From: Pocillopora verrucosa
Lineage: Eukaryota > Cnidaria > Anthozoa > Scleractinia > Pocilloporidae
Assembly: GCF_036669915.1 (NCBI RefSeq)
Contig: NC_089315.1
Location: 5,028,778 to 5,092,777 of the forward strand
Reading direction: 5' to 3'
DNA length: 64,000 bases
Shown here one piece after another: positions 49,191-60,033 of this stretch. The position numbers and the translations under genes are program-made. The notes below the pieces were generated by a model. It searched no databases. It was given only the letters and a program-made list of their open reading frames with translations, and was not told where the DNA came from. How positions within the stretch are numbered: position 1 is the first letter of the stretch; each line of letters begins with the position of its first letter.

Positions 49191-49716
49191 GATTTTAGAC
49201 ATCAGAGGAACTGAAGCCATCGCATTTGCGATCAAATGATACAAATGAAATCTTGCGCTGACCCATAACATTTCGATGAAATATCTGATTACCTTTTAAA
49301 GTTAATTTTCCTCTCGACTGGGGTATTCACGGTTGTTACAGTATGTCAGTGAATACATCAACCCCGATGTCATGGTAGGATACCCTGAGAGTAAATGAAG
49401 ATTGTTTGTTTGTGTCCCTGTAGAAGATTAGAGGAGTGACTTCTTGGGATTAAAGCTAAGAATAGATTAAGGAGCGACAGGATTGTTAAGGATTGGGATG
49501 ATTAACTCGGATTACAATTTAAGCCTATGGTTTTCATTTCATCACAATTATTAATTTTTAGTGTTTTAAGATGAACAATGAAATACATTTCAAGTTCTTT
49601 TTTTTGTTTGACACACAAGGTTTATTAATCATGACAGTCGCATTTTAAAGAAACTAAGCTTTTCAAATAAGTATTTTAATTCACAATCACCTATTTACAA
49701 TGTTTTGTAGAGAATC

Positions 49717-49855
49717 ATACATGGGCTCGCGTAGATATGGAATTTCTGTTCAAGTGTTCGACTCGATAGCTCACGAGTGAGCTGCATGCACTCACTTGTA
49801 AGTTGTTGAGTTAAACACTCGAAGAGAAATTTTATCTCTACGCATGCCCATGTAT
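49717..49855. mobile_element. Palindromic MITE-like element, copy 1
   Basis: The ends ATACATGGGC.CGCGTAGATA and TATCTCTACGCATGCCCATGTAT are inverted, and the interior continues the fold (TGTTCGACTCGATAGCTCAC against GTTGAGTTAAACACTCG). About 139 bases, non-coding. The orthologous position in the second duplicate (58313-58987) carries the same element interrupted by another insertion. Confidence 0.8.
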
Positions 49856-50862
49856 TAATTTGTTTACTGCATAACCAGAATAGCCCTTTACGGACAAGAA
49901 CGTCGACTTAATTAAAGAATAGAAAAAATGGAATCCAAAATCTCCGAGAAATTGTAAAATGCGTTGGCGATAAGGCTCAAGATAAGAAAAATTCCGTGAA
50001 TCATTAAAAAAACAAACAGTCAAACTAATATTCAATTTACAAAATTGTCAGTTAATGACTTATTCCTCAGCGACAAAATCTTCCAGTTGTCGAGTTTCGG
50101 TTTCAGGCGCGAGAAATGCCACCATCAAAGCCACTAATTATTTAACTTTCCCCTTTCGGGAAACTTTGAACGTCATTGTCTATAAGCGATACAGATTTTT
50201 CAGTGTTTTAGCAGCCATAATCCGAGAAAATTTGGATAAAAAAAAATGGATCGAGAAGAGTGAAGGCTATGCCATTTATTTATCAACCTGACCGCTAAAG
50301 GCGAGTGACGTGTCAACAGATGATTGGCGAAAAAGTAAAACTATTGTAATTTTTTTGACGTGTGTTGCTACGCCTTTTTTCAGGGCTGGAAATCCTTGAA
50401 TAATACCATAGTTTAAGTAATAAATTAATTTCTTATTGGTCTTCTTTTTCAACTCAAAGTGCATTTTCTTTGAAGCTGTCTCCGTCCTCGTATCTCTGAG
50501 CATACTACTGAGATTTTCTCAAATGAAGGACACGTCTAGTAAAACTAATAATGATTAAACACTTCAAAATTAAAAGTCTAATGAAATAAAGGTATTAGTT
50601 GAACTTGTATTTCCTCTCAGAGTCCCTTCATAACAGCGACATCTTTCACAGTTTATTGTGTTGAGACACCTGGTACTTTCTCCCCCAGTTATGAAGAATT
50701 CTCTCTCACCATTAAAAAAAAATTGTAAGCTGATTCCGTCACTGAAAAACACGCTTGCTTCGTCACATGTTGCAGTGTGCCAGACATGCTTCTAAATTGC
50801 GTTATTATATTTTTCACTTAATTTTGTATCACAGCATCGTACTTACATCCCGGAACTTACAT

Positions 50863-53113
50863 TCACTTGGCTAATTGGAGTGTCACATCATCTCCAATCA
50901 ACACGAATGGTGCCCATTTTCTCACTTCCGAGTAGCCTGGGTTCTCTCTCATCCATTTCATACTTTCATGAAGAGATTCACTCGCACTCTTTCCATTCAC
51001 TAAGTGCTGGTAAAATTGCTTCATGAACTCCATTGTTGCTTTGTCGTCCACAGCCCAGAGAGACGCCAACACCGAACGAGCGCCAGATCCTAAGAAGGCT
51101 CGAGCTATGCCAACAACTCCCTCAGCTTTGATGTTTCCTTTACCACTGTGACAGCAACTGAGCACCACCAGTTTGGCTCGCAATCTGACTGCTGAGATGT
51201 CGGCCATTGTCAACAGAAAGTCATCCCTCTCACGGTTGGATGGAGCTAGTGCAATATTACCTCTCTCTTCTTCACCGTGTGTAGCAATGTGAATGAGACT
51301 TACAGAGTGTATCTTCTGTAGTACCGCTTCCTTAGCAGCTTCTTTACCAGTTAAGGGTTGAACGTTAAGAATACTTCCAATCATCTCAACTTCTTTTCTA
51401 GCACATGGTAATGGATCAAATGTTAATTCACGTCCCTGGTGCGTGACAGTACCAACATCAGGATCGCCAACTAGGAGAACACCACTTTTACTGTGATAAT
51501 CTACAGGACTGTCTTGGATCAGCTTGAGAGTCGTCAATGATGGAGTATACCGCATCCTGAACTTTTCTGCCAGAAATTCGATCTCCTTTCTCGTTCATCA
51601 ATGCAGAAAATGGAACTACGTATAGTGAACGATCAGGGACAACAACTATTTCATCAGATCCTTCCAGACGATCAGCCACAGGAGCTATGGTGACTTTATA
51701 CAACACTTTGAGGGGCGGTTCTTCTTCTGATCCACCTTCATTCTTCTCCTCGACTTTGCAAGCGTTGAGACTTTGATGAGGCTCCGGGCTTCCATTAGAT
51801 TTGGTTGGAGATCTAGCCACAGAATGTTTATCATCAAGGACCAAATAGCGATCTTCGCATCGTTCTCCTGGCAAAAGTGAAAACTCTCTGTCGCACTTAT
51901 ACGCCAGGTCCTTCAACTTGTCTTGAAAAGAGTCGTGTTGAGGCTGACTGTCTGCTGAAAGCCATTGTCTCGATGACATCTCTTTGCAAGTTGTCTTCAT
52001 GTTAGCCTTTAAAATCCAATAAAAAATATACCCGGCATAAAAACAAAATGACAGGCATATGTAGGATTGTTTCCGGACAACATCTTTTGGATCAATCCAT
52101 TGAAAAGGATCAAAACTAGGTAAAGGTTTCGCAGAGTAGTGAGTTTCCATTCGCTGAGCCAATGATCTTGCACGTCCAAGCTCCGACACTGACAACGCTT
52201 GATCAATATTTCCTAGTTTAAGCAGAACAACAACCATTAATCGATAAGGATCATTGTGCTGGTCTGCAAAGCCAATCTGAAAAGTTTCGCTTTCTTCATG
52301 TATAACCGACGTTTTTTCAAGCAGCTTTATGCTTGCTGAGAGAGCCGAGAAAGCTTTTGGTACATCGTTTCTTGCTAAACACAGCAACGCTATATTGCAG
52401 TAGGCACGACTTTCTCCTATTAAGTCTTTTGACGTTCGAGAGATTGAAAGTGCAGTACTAAAACAATCAGATGCTTTCTTAAATTCTTTTTGAAACAAGT
52501 AAAGCTGTCCTAAGTTGTTATTGATAACCATTTCCCCATTTTTGTCAATAATTTCTTCTGCAATGTCAAGAGCCTGTTCGTTGTATTCTATCGCCTCACG
52601 ATGTTTACCCAGTGAAGCATAAAGAATTCCAAGGTTTGCTAAAGCAGTGCTCTCTCCATCTTTATCTCCAATTCGTTTCAGTGTTTGCAAGCATCTTCAT
52701 CACCTTGAGACTGAGCAAGTAGTCCGGCAAGGTTGCAGGTCAGAGATGCCTGTTGCTTGAGGTCTCTAGTGCCTTGGCTAATATGAAGTGCTTGTTGATA
52801 ATGATCATTTGCACTTTCATACTCGCCAATTGTGTGCTCCACAGCTGCCAAACTAGCAATTATATTTGATTCATTCAGGTTGTCGCCAACAGTCCTAGCG
52901 ATATCAAGTCCTAAACGCCAAAACTCCCTCGATTTTGCGTACTCACCAAGATACTTACAGCAATGACCAAGATTAAGGTAATCTGCAGGCATTCCTTCTT
53001 TGAAATCAATTTTAGTTTTAATCTCTTGTGCTTTTCGGTGGAGTTCGTATGCCGTTTTGTAATCAACTAAATGCTGGTGGATAGTTCCTAGATTGCCGTC
53101 TAACTCGATGATA
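50863..53113 (-). pseudogene. Broken, 5'-truncated TPR-CHAT gene
   Basis: Reading on the minus strand, about six TPRs start abruptly near 53113 (upstream in frame is a stop). They break near 52690, where the frame shifts after SQGDEDACKH and resumes at LQTLKRIGDKDGES. They continue through the linker to SALMNEKGD near 51577, where about four extra bases (GATC/TCGA) compared with the intact paralogue shift the frame again. The last frame then holds [15 protein letters not shown] to the end [14 protein letters not shown]. The CHAT His (51277-51279) and Cys (51151-51153) are still present and the CHAT segment is about 90 percent identical to the intact copy. The N-terminal cap and most TPRs are absent. 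Either a young pseudogene or a gene with assembly errors; two independent breaks plus truncation favour the former. Confidence 0.8.
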
Positions 53114-55456
53114 ACACTTAAGCGTCATATTTTCTTCTCATGCATGAACATCATTTTACATAAAAGCTATGCCTTCCATTTGATTAGTTGCAACATCTAC
53201 CAATGCACAAGAGTTGATCAACTCGGTGACGCATAATTTAACTCAATACGAACAGATTTACGCAGGAAAGTTTGCAACTAGGGGATCAACATTTGAAACG
53301 GACCTAAAGTCGAGTCTAGTGAGTAACCTTAGTGGAACTTTACGTATAGCAAACTATATCTGGCTAAATACCTTGCCTTCCTGAGGATACATAATTCATT
53401 TTAATTGACTCTGTGGCTAGATGTCTGGCAGCCGGACAGGTTTTTTAATAACTCCGTGTCCGCCAGTCGAAAAATATTTACTAATTGCAATTTACACGAT
53501 CAGATACGTTTTTAAATAGATGAACACGTCACGATTTCAACCGATCTGCGAGTTTTGCATTAGCTCGGCGCTCTGTGTTTATTTAAACGAATGTTGCGAG
53601 CGTCCAGTGTTTAATTAACGTTTAGGGTGTCACTCTTGGGTACTTGATAGGCTTACTCCGCTCTGCCTAAAATCTTACCACTATAAGAATTAAAGGTTCA
53701 ACACTACATCAGGCTGAGTTTTTAGAAATTTTTCAAATTTTTAGCAACGCTCTATCCACGACAAGTACAATGCTATAGTTGGTAAAACCTCACTTACCTC
53801 GAAGCTTTGAGTTCAGCAAAGCCGGATATAGCCAACAAATACAGATGTAGCGATTTCGATATATATGTCATGTAAGCTTCCTAAAGTTGTATCGTGATCT
53901 GTACACGGACTTGGAAATTTACCTTGCTTGTTATTTTGTTTTCCTGCTTCTCTATTTTTATTTAGGTAAAGAACACGCAGCTTTTAAACGGTAGACTAAG
54001 AATTGTCCTCAAAAAAAAAAAAAAAAGTTCTTTCGTACGATTTTAGTGAACTTTCATTTTCATTAGTCCCAGTCCATAGTCAACACGGTGAGTCTCTCAG
54101 GTGCCTCTGGAACTTCATTTACTAAGAATCCATGAAGGAGTTTTGTACGGAATTACTCCTTAAGCCTTAGATTGGACAAATTCGATTGTATCACTCGCTT
54201 CTTCACCCAAAAAAAAAAAAACTAAAAAAAAAAAGCACTCAGGAGCTCTGGAATCAAGTCGCTCTCATCAAGATGGTGGCTACATAAGCTTTCGTAGTAA
54301 GTAAAAAAAAAGCTGTACACATCCATACTATTTTCACGAAGTTTATTTCTCAGAATATTGAAATTCAAAATGTAACGTTTCAACGATTCAAATACGCGTT
54401 ATTAATCTGTTATTGGATCTTGCACATTTCTCGTGCAATGCTCGCGCCAGCATGATCGGTCCAACTTTGATCACTCGAGGTCTCACATGCATTGATTGCT
54501 CAAGACAAGTTTTTTTCTTCAATGGATGAACTTTTCTTTCCACATTGTGAATATTTTCTCCCACTTGTAAAAATTTTCTGAATCTCTTCTCGTTGACCGT
54601 ATAATAAATTGTTCACTGTATAGAGCAGAACCAAACAATTACTTGCATCATAGACTACTTCAGTTGGCTTATTATTTTGCATAGATTACTATTTGTGCAA
54701 GGTACATCTTACTTAATTTAACCCTTTAACTCCCAGAAGTGATTACCATGTAGCTTCTTCCTATAGTATCCATACATTATACAGCAAACAGGTAGTGAGA
54801 ATACTCAAACTCATCAGGTACAATTTATTACCTTGATTGAACACCAAATTTTTGCAACCAATTTTACAAGGAAATGTGTTGTAGCTAGAGGGTAGAATTG
54901 ACAGTCAGATCTTAAGAGTTAAAGAGTTAATTGTACAAGGGATGTCTTCTTCAACTTAAAAAAATCAATTTTCTAATCTTCCCTATCAAACCTTCCATTA
55001 TAATGGGAAATTTCCTCTCTGTAGGTTCCCAGTCTTAACTTTCTTCATCCAATGTAGATGTCTTCTCTCTTGGTTTTTTTTTTGACTACTTTGTACAGAA
55101 CAAACCTTCCAATCTCCCATTTATTTCATTAATGTTGTGGGTTGAAGTAAATTTGGGTATCTTCCCTTACAAGAGAAGAAATCAAATTAATTTATTTCCA
55201 ATTAAAATTGATGGCTGTTTTTTTTTTTGTTTGTTTGTTTGTTCTTTTTTTTAACTTTTCTCAATTCTGAACATTCAAGTGAATCCATACAACAACTTCT
55301 CAGGCATAGCACCCAATTTTCATGGTCAATCTGCAGTTGTGTGAATACATGTATGGTTCTTCTTTGAGAAATCAAAAGTTCAAGGGAACCACTCTTCATT
55401 ATTCTGCACTGCTAATAATAAATTTGATTTGCAGTATAGTTTTTTTTCATTTACAG
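53114..55456. other. Intergenic between the broken TPR-CHAT gene and the SPG21 remnant
   Basis: No gene is supported. It includes A-rich and T-rich tracts (54011-54027, 54211-54235, 55220-55255) and an R2 element at 54718-54930. A first exon for the SPG21 remnant was sought here and not recognised. Confidence 0.5.
54718..54930. repeat. R2 element with TTAACCC ends
   Basis: It starts TTAACCCTTTAACTCCCAGA and ends AAGAGTTAAAGAGTTAA. Length and ends match the copies at 37874-38084 and 56195-56397, while the interior differs, as expected for an old non-autonomous element. Confidence 0.75.
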
Positions 55457-57438
55457 ATTGTTGTTGATAATGACGATGAAAAAGAGTGGTTGATATATGA
55501 CACAGGCTCTAGTCATGTACGGTGTCCCCTTGTTTGTCTATTCCCTGCAAATTCTTACTCTCTTAAGTCTTGGTTATAGGGTGATATCTGTAAGTTTCAT
55601 AATTAAAATAAATCATTCACTATTAATACTTCCCCTCAAATAAGCACTGCCTTAGAATAAATACAATAGGCAAATGAAATAAGGGTTAAATTTTCAAGAA
55701 ACTGTGGTGCTGTGTCAGTAGGAGGTGTAAAAAGATAATCTGGTTTTACTAACTGATTTGATAAATGACAATAAAATTGGCCACTGTAAAGAGGTTTTAA
55801 AGCTGATGTTTTAAGGGGTTATCCTTTGTCATGGCAAATAGATGAATTGTGTTTTATATGTGTTTTATGATGAAAAGAAAAAATAGGCACCCTCCCAGTT
55901 TCTTAAATCTCTCATCAGTTCTTCTAAAAAACACTTAATGACAACAGAGGATTGCTAGTACTTTTGTTTTTGATAACTCTCATGAGGATTTTGATACAGA
56001 TTACATGAGTATTGCACAATGGGCATCTACTATGACCATTTTACTTCAAAGAAAGTAGTTATCCTGTATTGAGTACACTATACACTATACTTAAATTAGC
56101 AATATTTTTCCTCTTTAACCTAATGTTGGACAAACCTGTAATAATTTTTTCATCCCCTGAGAGACAGTAGCGCCTAGTTTTTCCTCACATCTCTTTAACC
56201 CTTTAACTCCCTTGAATGACTAAGACAGAATTTCTCCTTACAATATCAGAACAACATCAACCAGATAAGTGATGAGAAAAAATAAATTGGGGGATAATAA
56301 GGTGATGCAATACTAAATCCTCTGAACTAACATTATAAGAATTGTATGGTTGACAGTAAGGAGAATTACAAATTTGATCTGGGAGTTGAAGGGTTAATAT
56401 CTTCTGTGAATTACACATTAAGTCACAAGAATAAAAGAAATAATCAGCAACTAAAGAACCTCTGGATTGCTACACAAATTCTCCTTGTCAGTATCTTAGG
56501 AAATTGTAGAGAACAGTATTGAGAATATGCATGCTAATATCAGGGCTTAAAGGTTTAAATCACAAGTCTAATGGGTATCTTCTTAAGAGCTGTTTCCCTT
56601 TCAGTTATCATAGTTTTATACAGTAATGGGTTTGAAACCATGGGTAATATTTGATCATATTATTTTGTCTGATTGTCTGGGTGAGGGTAGTCCCAAGAAG
56701 AGCTGTTGTCAGTGGTTTGTGTCTGGTATTTCCACAACCTTAGCAGAAGTCATCATCAGAGTCAAGTGACTCTGACTTGACTCAGAGTATTAGTCATATT
56801 ATGATAAAAGCTCTTTGCCTAAAATATCATTTAAAACTTGCCAAGTCCTAAATCTTATTTTATGTTTCCAGTCAGAATATCCTATGTATTGGAATATGGT
56901 GAATGGACTGAAGGCTTCAGATGACTTGTGGACTACCTGAAACTAGATAAGGTTGGTGCAGATATTTCAGAGAGAACAAAAAGGATACAGAAAGGGGACT
57001 GCAAAATTACACGTTTTGCAAATAAAATTTTGTGTCTTGGTAATGATTACCACTAGAGTTATCCAGGAGAGGGTAAAGGATTAATCCAGTTAGATGGTAC
57101 TTGTACAACCATAAAAGTCAACTTTGAGAACTACCCAGTAAATGTAGAAAGGTATCTCTCTCTTTCTCTTACATGTAAAAAAATTTGGTTCAATAAGTGG
57201 TGTAAAGGCATAAGTAAGTCTCTGCTGCCCCTTATGAAGCAGTTAGCCTCATCACTTTAAAATTCTAAATTTTCACCCTAAAGGGTTTATGTTGATTCAC
57301 ATGAGCTTGTTACTGCACTAAGCTACAAGGGTTTTTTAGGGTATCTTGACAAGTAATTGTTGTACTAATTTGATAAATTTTCCTCTCTGTTAGGTCCATA
57401 TCTTTGGGGCATCTCTTGGAGGTTTCCTTGCACAGAAG
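55457..57438 (+). pseudogene. SPG21: Maspardin (SPG21) 5' fragment, decayed and truncated
   Basis: Three exon-like blocks match the N-terminal third of maspardin, an alpha/beta-hydrolase-fold protein of the endosomal system. Block 1 (55457-55589) reads IVVDNDDEKEW.IYDTG and RCPL, then, after an apparent internal deletion and frame change, QILTLLSLGYRVIS with a GTAAGT donor. Block 2 (56872-56951) reads SEYPMYW, then a shifted frame giving EWTEGFR, an in-frame stop, and LVDYLKLDK. Block 3 (57394-57438) reads VHIFGASLGGFLAQK, which contains the nucleophile-elbow pattern G-A-S-L-G-G. It stops exactly at 57438, where the duplicated TPR-CHAT flank begins. No first exon and no later exons are seen. 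The deletion, the frame change, the stop codon and the truncation make it a pseudogene. Confidence 0.82.
56195..56397. repeat. R2 element, inside the SPG21 remnant
   Basis: Inverted ends TTAACCCTTTAACTCCCTTG and CTGGGAGTTGAAGGGTTAA enclose about 200 bases without coding capacity. A reverse R1-like element follows immediately (56394-56557), so the two share the GGGTTAA end. Both lie in the intron between remnant blocks 1 and 2. Confidence 0.75.
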
Positions 57439-57560
57439 TAACATTCTGTGAAAGTTTAAGTTCGTTTTCTGAATTTTGATAATCAAGAAAGGACCAACTA
57501 TGTAATCAGTTAAGGCTTAGTTCAACACAGCCTCTTTTAATTTCCTGCTTGACGTATTGG

Positions 57561-57773
57561 TTTAACCCTTTACACTCTAAATTCAGTATGTGTATTCTCC
57601 ATACTGTTTTCAACACATTTCCTGAGGTGCTCACAAAGAGAATTTTTCTAACAATCAAGAGCTTCTTAAGTTTGTGTTCATTTTTGTTGTTCTCATAACC
57701 TTAGTGTATGATTCAGCAGTGCTAGAGTAAGGAGAAATAGGATGCTAATCACTCATAGGAGTTAAAGGGTTAA
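57561..57773 (+). repeat. R1 element in duplication copy 2
   Basis: TTAACCCTTTACACTCTAAA through GCTAATCACTCATAGGAGTT and AAAGGGTTAA. Same position relative to the duplication edge as the element at 48977-49190. Confidence 0.8.
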
Positions 57774-58312
57774 GATTTCGATAGCAGAGGAACTGAAGCC
57801 ATCACGTTTGAGATCAAATGATACAAATGAAATCTTGCGCTGACCCATAATATTTTGATGAAATATATAATTACCTTTTACAGTTAATTTTCTTCTTGAC
57901 TGAGGTATTCCTGATTGGTACACTATGTCAGTGAAAGCTACAACCCCAATGTTATGGTAGGATACCCTGAGAGTAAATGAAACTTGTTTGTTTGTGTCCC
58001 TGTAGAAGATTATAGGAGTGACTTCTTGGGATTAAATCTAAAAATAGATTAAGGAGCACCAGGATGTTAAGGATTGGGATGATTACAATTTAAGCCTGTG
58101 TTTTTCATTTCATCGCAATTTTTTAAGTTTTAGTTTTTGAAGATGAACAATCAGATAACTTAAATAATTTAATCAGGTAATTAAAAAAAATTTACTTTTT
58201 TGTTTGACACACGAGGAATATTAATCATGACAGTCACATTTTAAAGAAATAAAGCTTTTCAAATCAGTATTTCAATTCACATTTACTTAATTACAACGTT
58301 TTGTAGAACATA

Positions 58313-58987
58313 ATACATGGGCGCGCGTAGGCCTAGTTCAAACGTCGATCTTTACATGTACCGAACCTAATTGCAATTTGGGTCGACTCGAATAATTAAG
58401 AGCGGCAGTTGATTCAAACGTCGATCCGAATTTAGTCGATCCTAATTGCAAAACTGAACATAACTCCATTGTAGTCAGCGGTTAATGCCTACCAATGGGT
58501 ATACAGGTATATTTTGTGGATTTAAAACAAGAGGAGCACGAGCCTTCTTCCTTTCCCGCCATATTGTTTGAATGGTTCGAAGGCTTTCGCGCATGGCACG
58601 TAAGCGAACTTTCTTGAATTGTGGGTAAAACATAATTATTTTAACGTATGTATAATGTATGCATTAAGTTCGGTACATGTAAAGTACGACGTATGAATCA
58701 ATGTCGATCTTTTACCGTTCTATCCGACTAGCCGAGTCGGATAGAACGGCACTGTCGATCCGAATACAAATCTGCCGATCCTAATTGATTCAAACGTCGA
58801 TCTTTACATGTACTTAATAGAAACGTTAGGTTCGGTACATGTAAAGATCGACATTTGAACTAGGCCGTAGATATAGAATTTCTCTTGAAATGTTCGACTC
58901 GATAGCTCATTTGTGAGCTGCGCTCACTCGTGAGCCATCGAGTTGAACACTTGAAGAGAAATTTCATACCTAAGCACGCCTATGTAT
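58313..58987. mobile_element. Palindromic MITE-like element, copy 2 (interrupted)
   Basis: Same element as 49717-49855. Its left end ATACATGGGCGCGCGTAG is separated from GATATAGAATTTCTC by the nested MITE, and its right arm ends ACGCCTATGTAT. Removing 58331-58870 restores an element of about the same length as copy 1. Confidence 0.8.
58331..58865. mobile_element. Nested MITE, 535 bases, 40-base inverted repeats, 5-base target duplication
   Basis: The left end GCCTAGTTCAAACGTCGATC, continuing TTTACATGTACCGAACCTAA, and the right end are inverted copies with one mismatch in 40. CGTAG occurs on both sides (58326-58330 and 58866-58870) and once at the equivalent uninterrupted site in copy 1 (about 49729-49733). 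The interior contains further fold-backs, such as CCGTTCTATCCGACT with AGTCGGATAGAACGG near 58717-58755. It encodes no protein. Confidence 0.92.
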
Positions 58988-60033
58988 TAATTTGTTTAGT
59001 GTATAAACAGAATAGCCCTTTACGGACAAAATAGCCGACTTAATTAACGAGTGAAAAAAATAGGATCCAAAGTCTCCGAAAAATCGTAAAGTACGTTAGC
59101 AATACGGCTCAAGATGAAAAAATTACTTGAATTATTACAAAAACAAACAATGGAAGTTACACTCAAGTTACAAAATTGTCAGAATATGAATTTTCCCTCA
59201 GCGACAAAATCGACCTATGGCAACTCTTCCAGTTGTCAATTTTCGTTTCAGCCGCGAGAAATGCCGTCACCAAAGCCGCTGATTACTCAACTTTCCCTTC
59301 AGGGAAATTTTGAACGTCATTTTCTTTAAGTGATACGGATTTTGCAGTGTTATAGCAGCCATAATCTGAGAAAACTTCGGCACAGAACTATGGATCGCGA
59401 AGAGTAAAGGTTTGCTATTAATTTATCAACCTGACCGAGTGGCGCAAAAGGCGAGTGACGTCTCAGCAGCTGATTGGCGTAAAAGAAACAAAATTAATCG
59501 TAATTTTTTTAACGTGTGTTTTTACCGCTTTTCTCGGGGCTGGAAATTCTCGTATGATACCGTAGTTTATGTCATAAATTATTTTCTTAATCGTCTTCTT
59601 TTTTGACTCAAAGTGCATTTCTTTAAAGCTGTCTTCGTCCTCGCACCTCTGAGCATACTACTGAGATTCTTCTCTGAGGAATAAAATGAAGGACACGTCT
59701 AGTAAAACTCGAAGTAATTTGACACTGCAAAATTAACAGTTCAATGGAATGAAGGCGTTAGCTGCACTTGTATTTTCCCCCAGAGTCCCTTCATAATAGC
59801 GACATCGTTCACAATTTATTGTGTTGAGACACCTGGTACTTTCTCCTCCAGTTATGAAGAATTGTCTCTCCCTGTTAAACAAAACAAAAAAAATTGTAAG
59901 CTGATTCCGTCACTGAAAAACACGCTTGCTTCGTCACATGATGCGGTGTGCCAGACATGCTTCTAAATTGCGTTATTATTTTTTTTACTAAATTTTGTAT
60001 CACTGCATCGTACTTACATCCCGGGAATTCCAC

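Larger units (their letters stand above)
48855..53113. repeat. Segmental duplication, copy 1
   Basis: From TAACGTTCTGTGAAAGTTTC at 48855 the sequence aligns in the same orientation to 57439 onwards. It runs through the R1 element, the palindromic element at 49717-49855, the 3' flank and the CHAT part of the TPR-CHAT gene. The offset is 8584 at the left edge and 9171 at the CHAT stop. Most of the difference is a 540-base insertion in copy 2. Similarity is clear to the CHAT domain and linker and weaker through the TPRs. The right limit given is where the broken gene's reading frame ends. Confidence 0.85.

Noticed and set aside
51488-51600. Reading the two frames around 51577 as exons separated by an intron
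   Set aside because: The intact paralogue has no intron there and the difference is only a few bases, too short for an intron.
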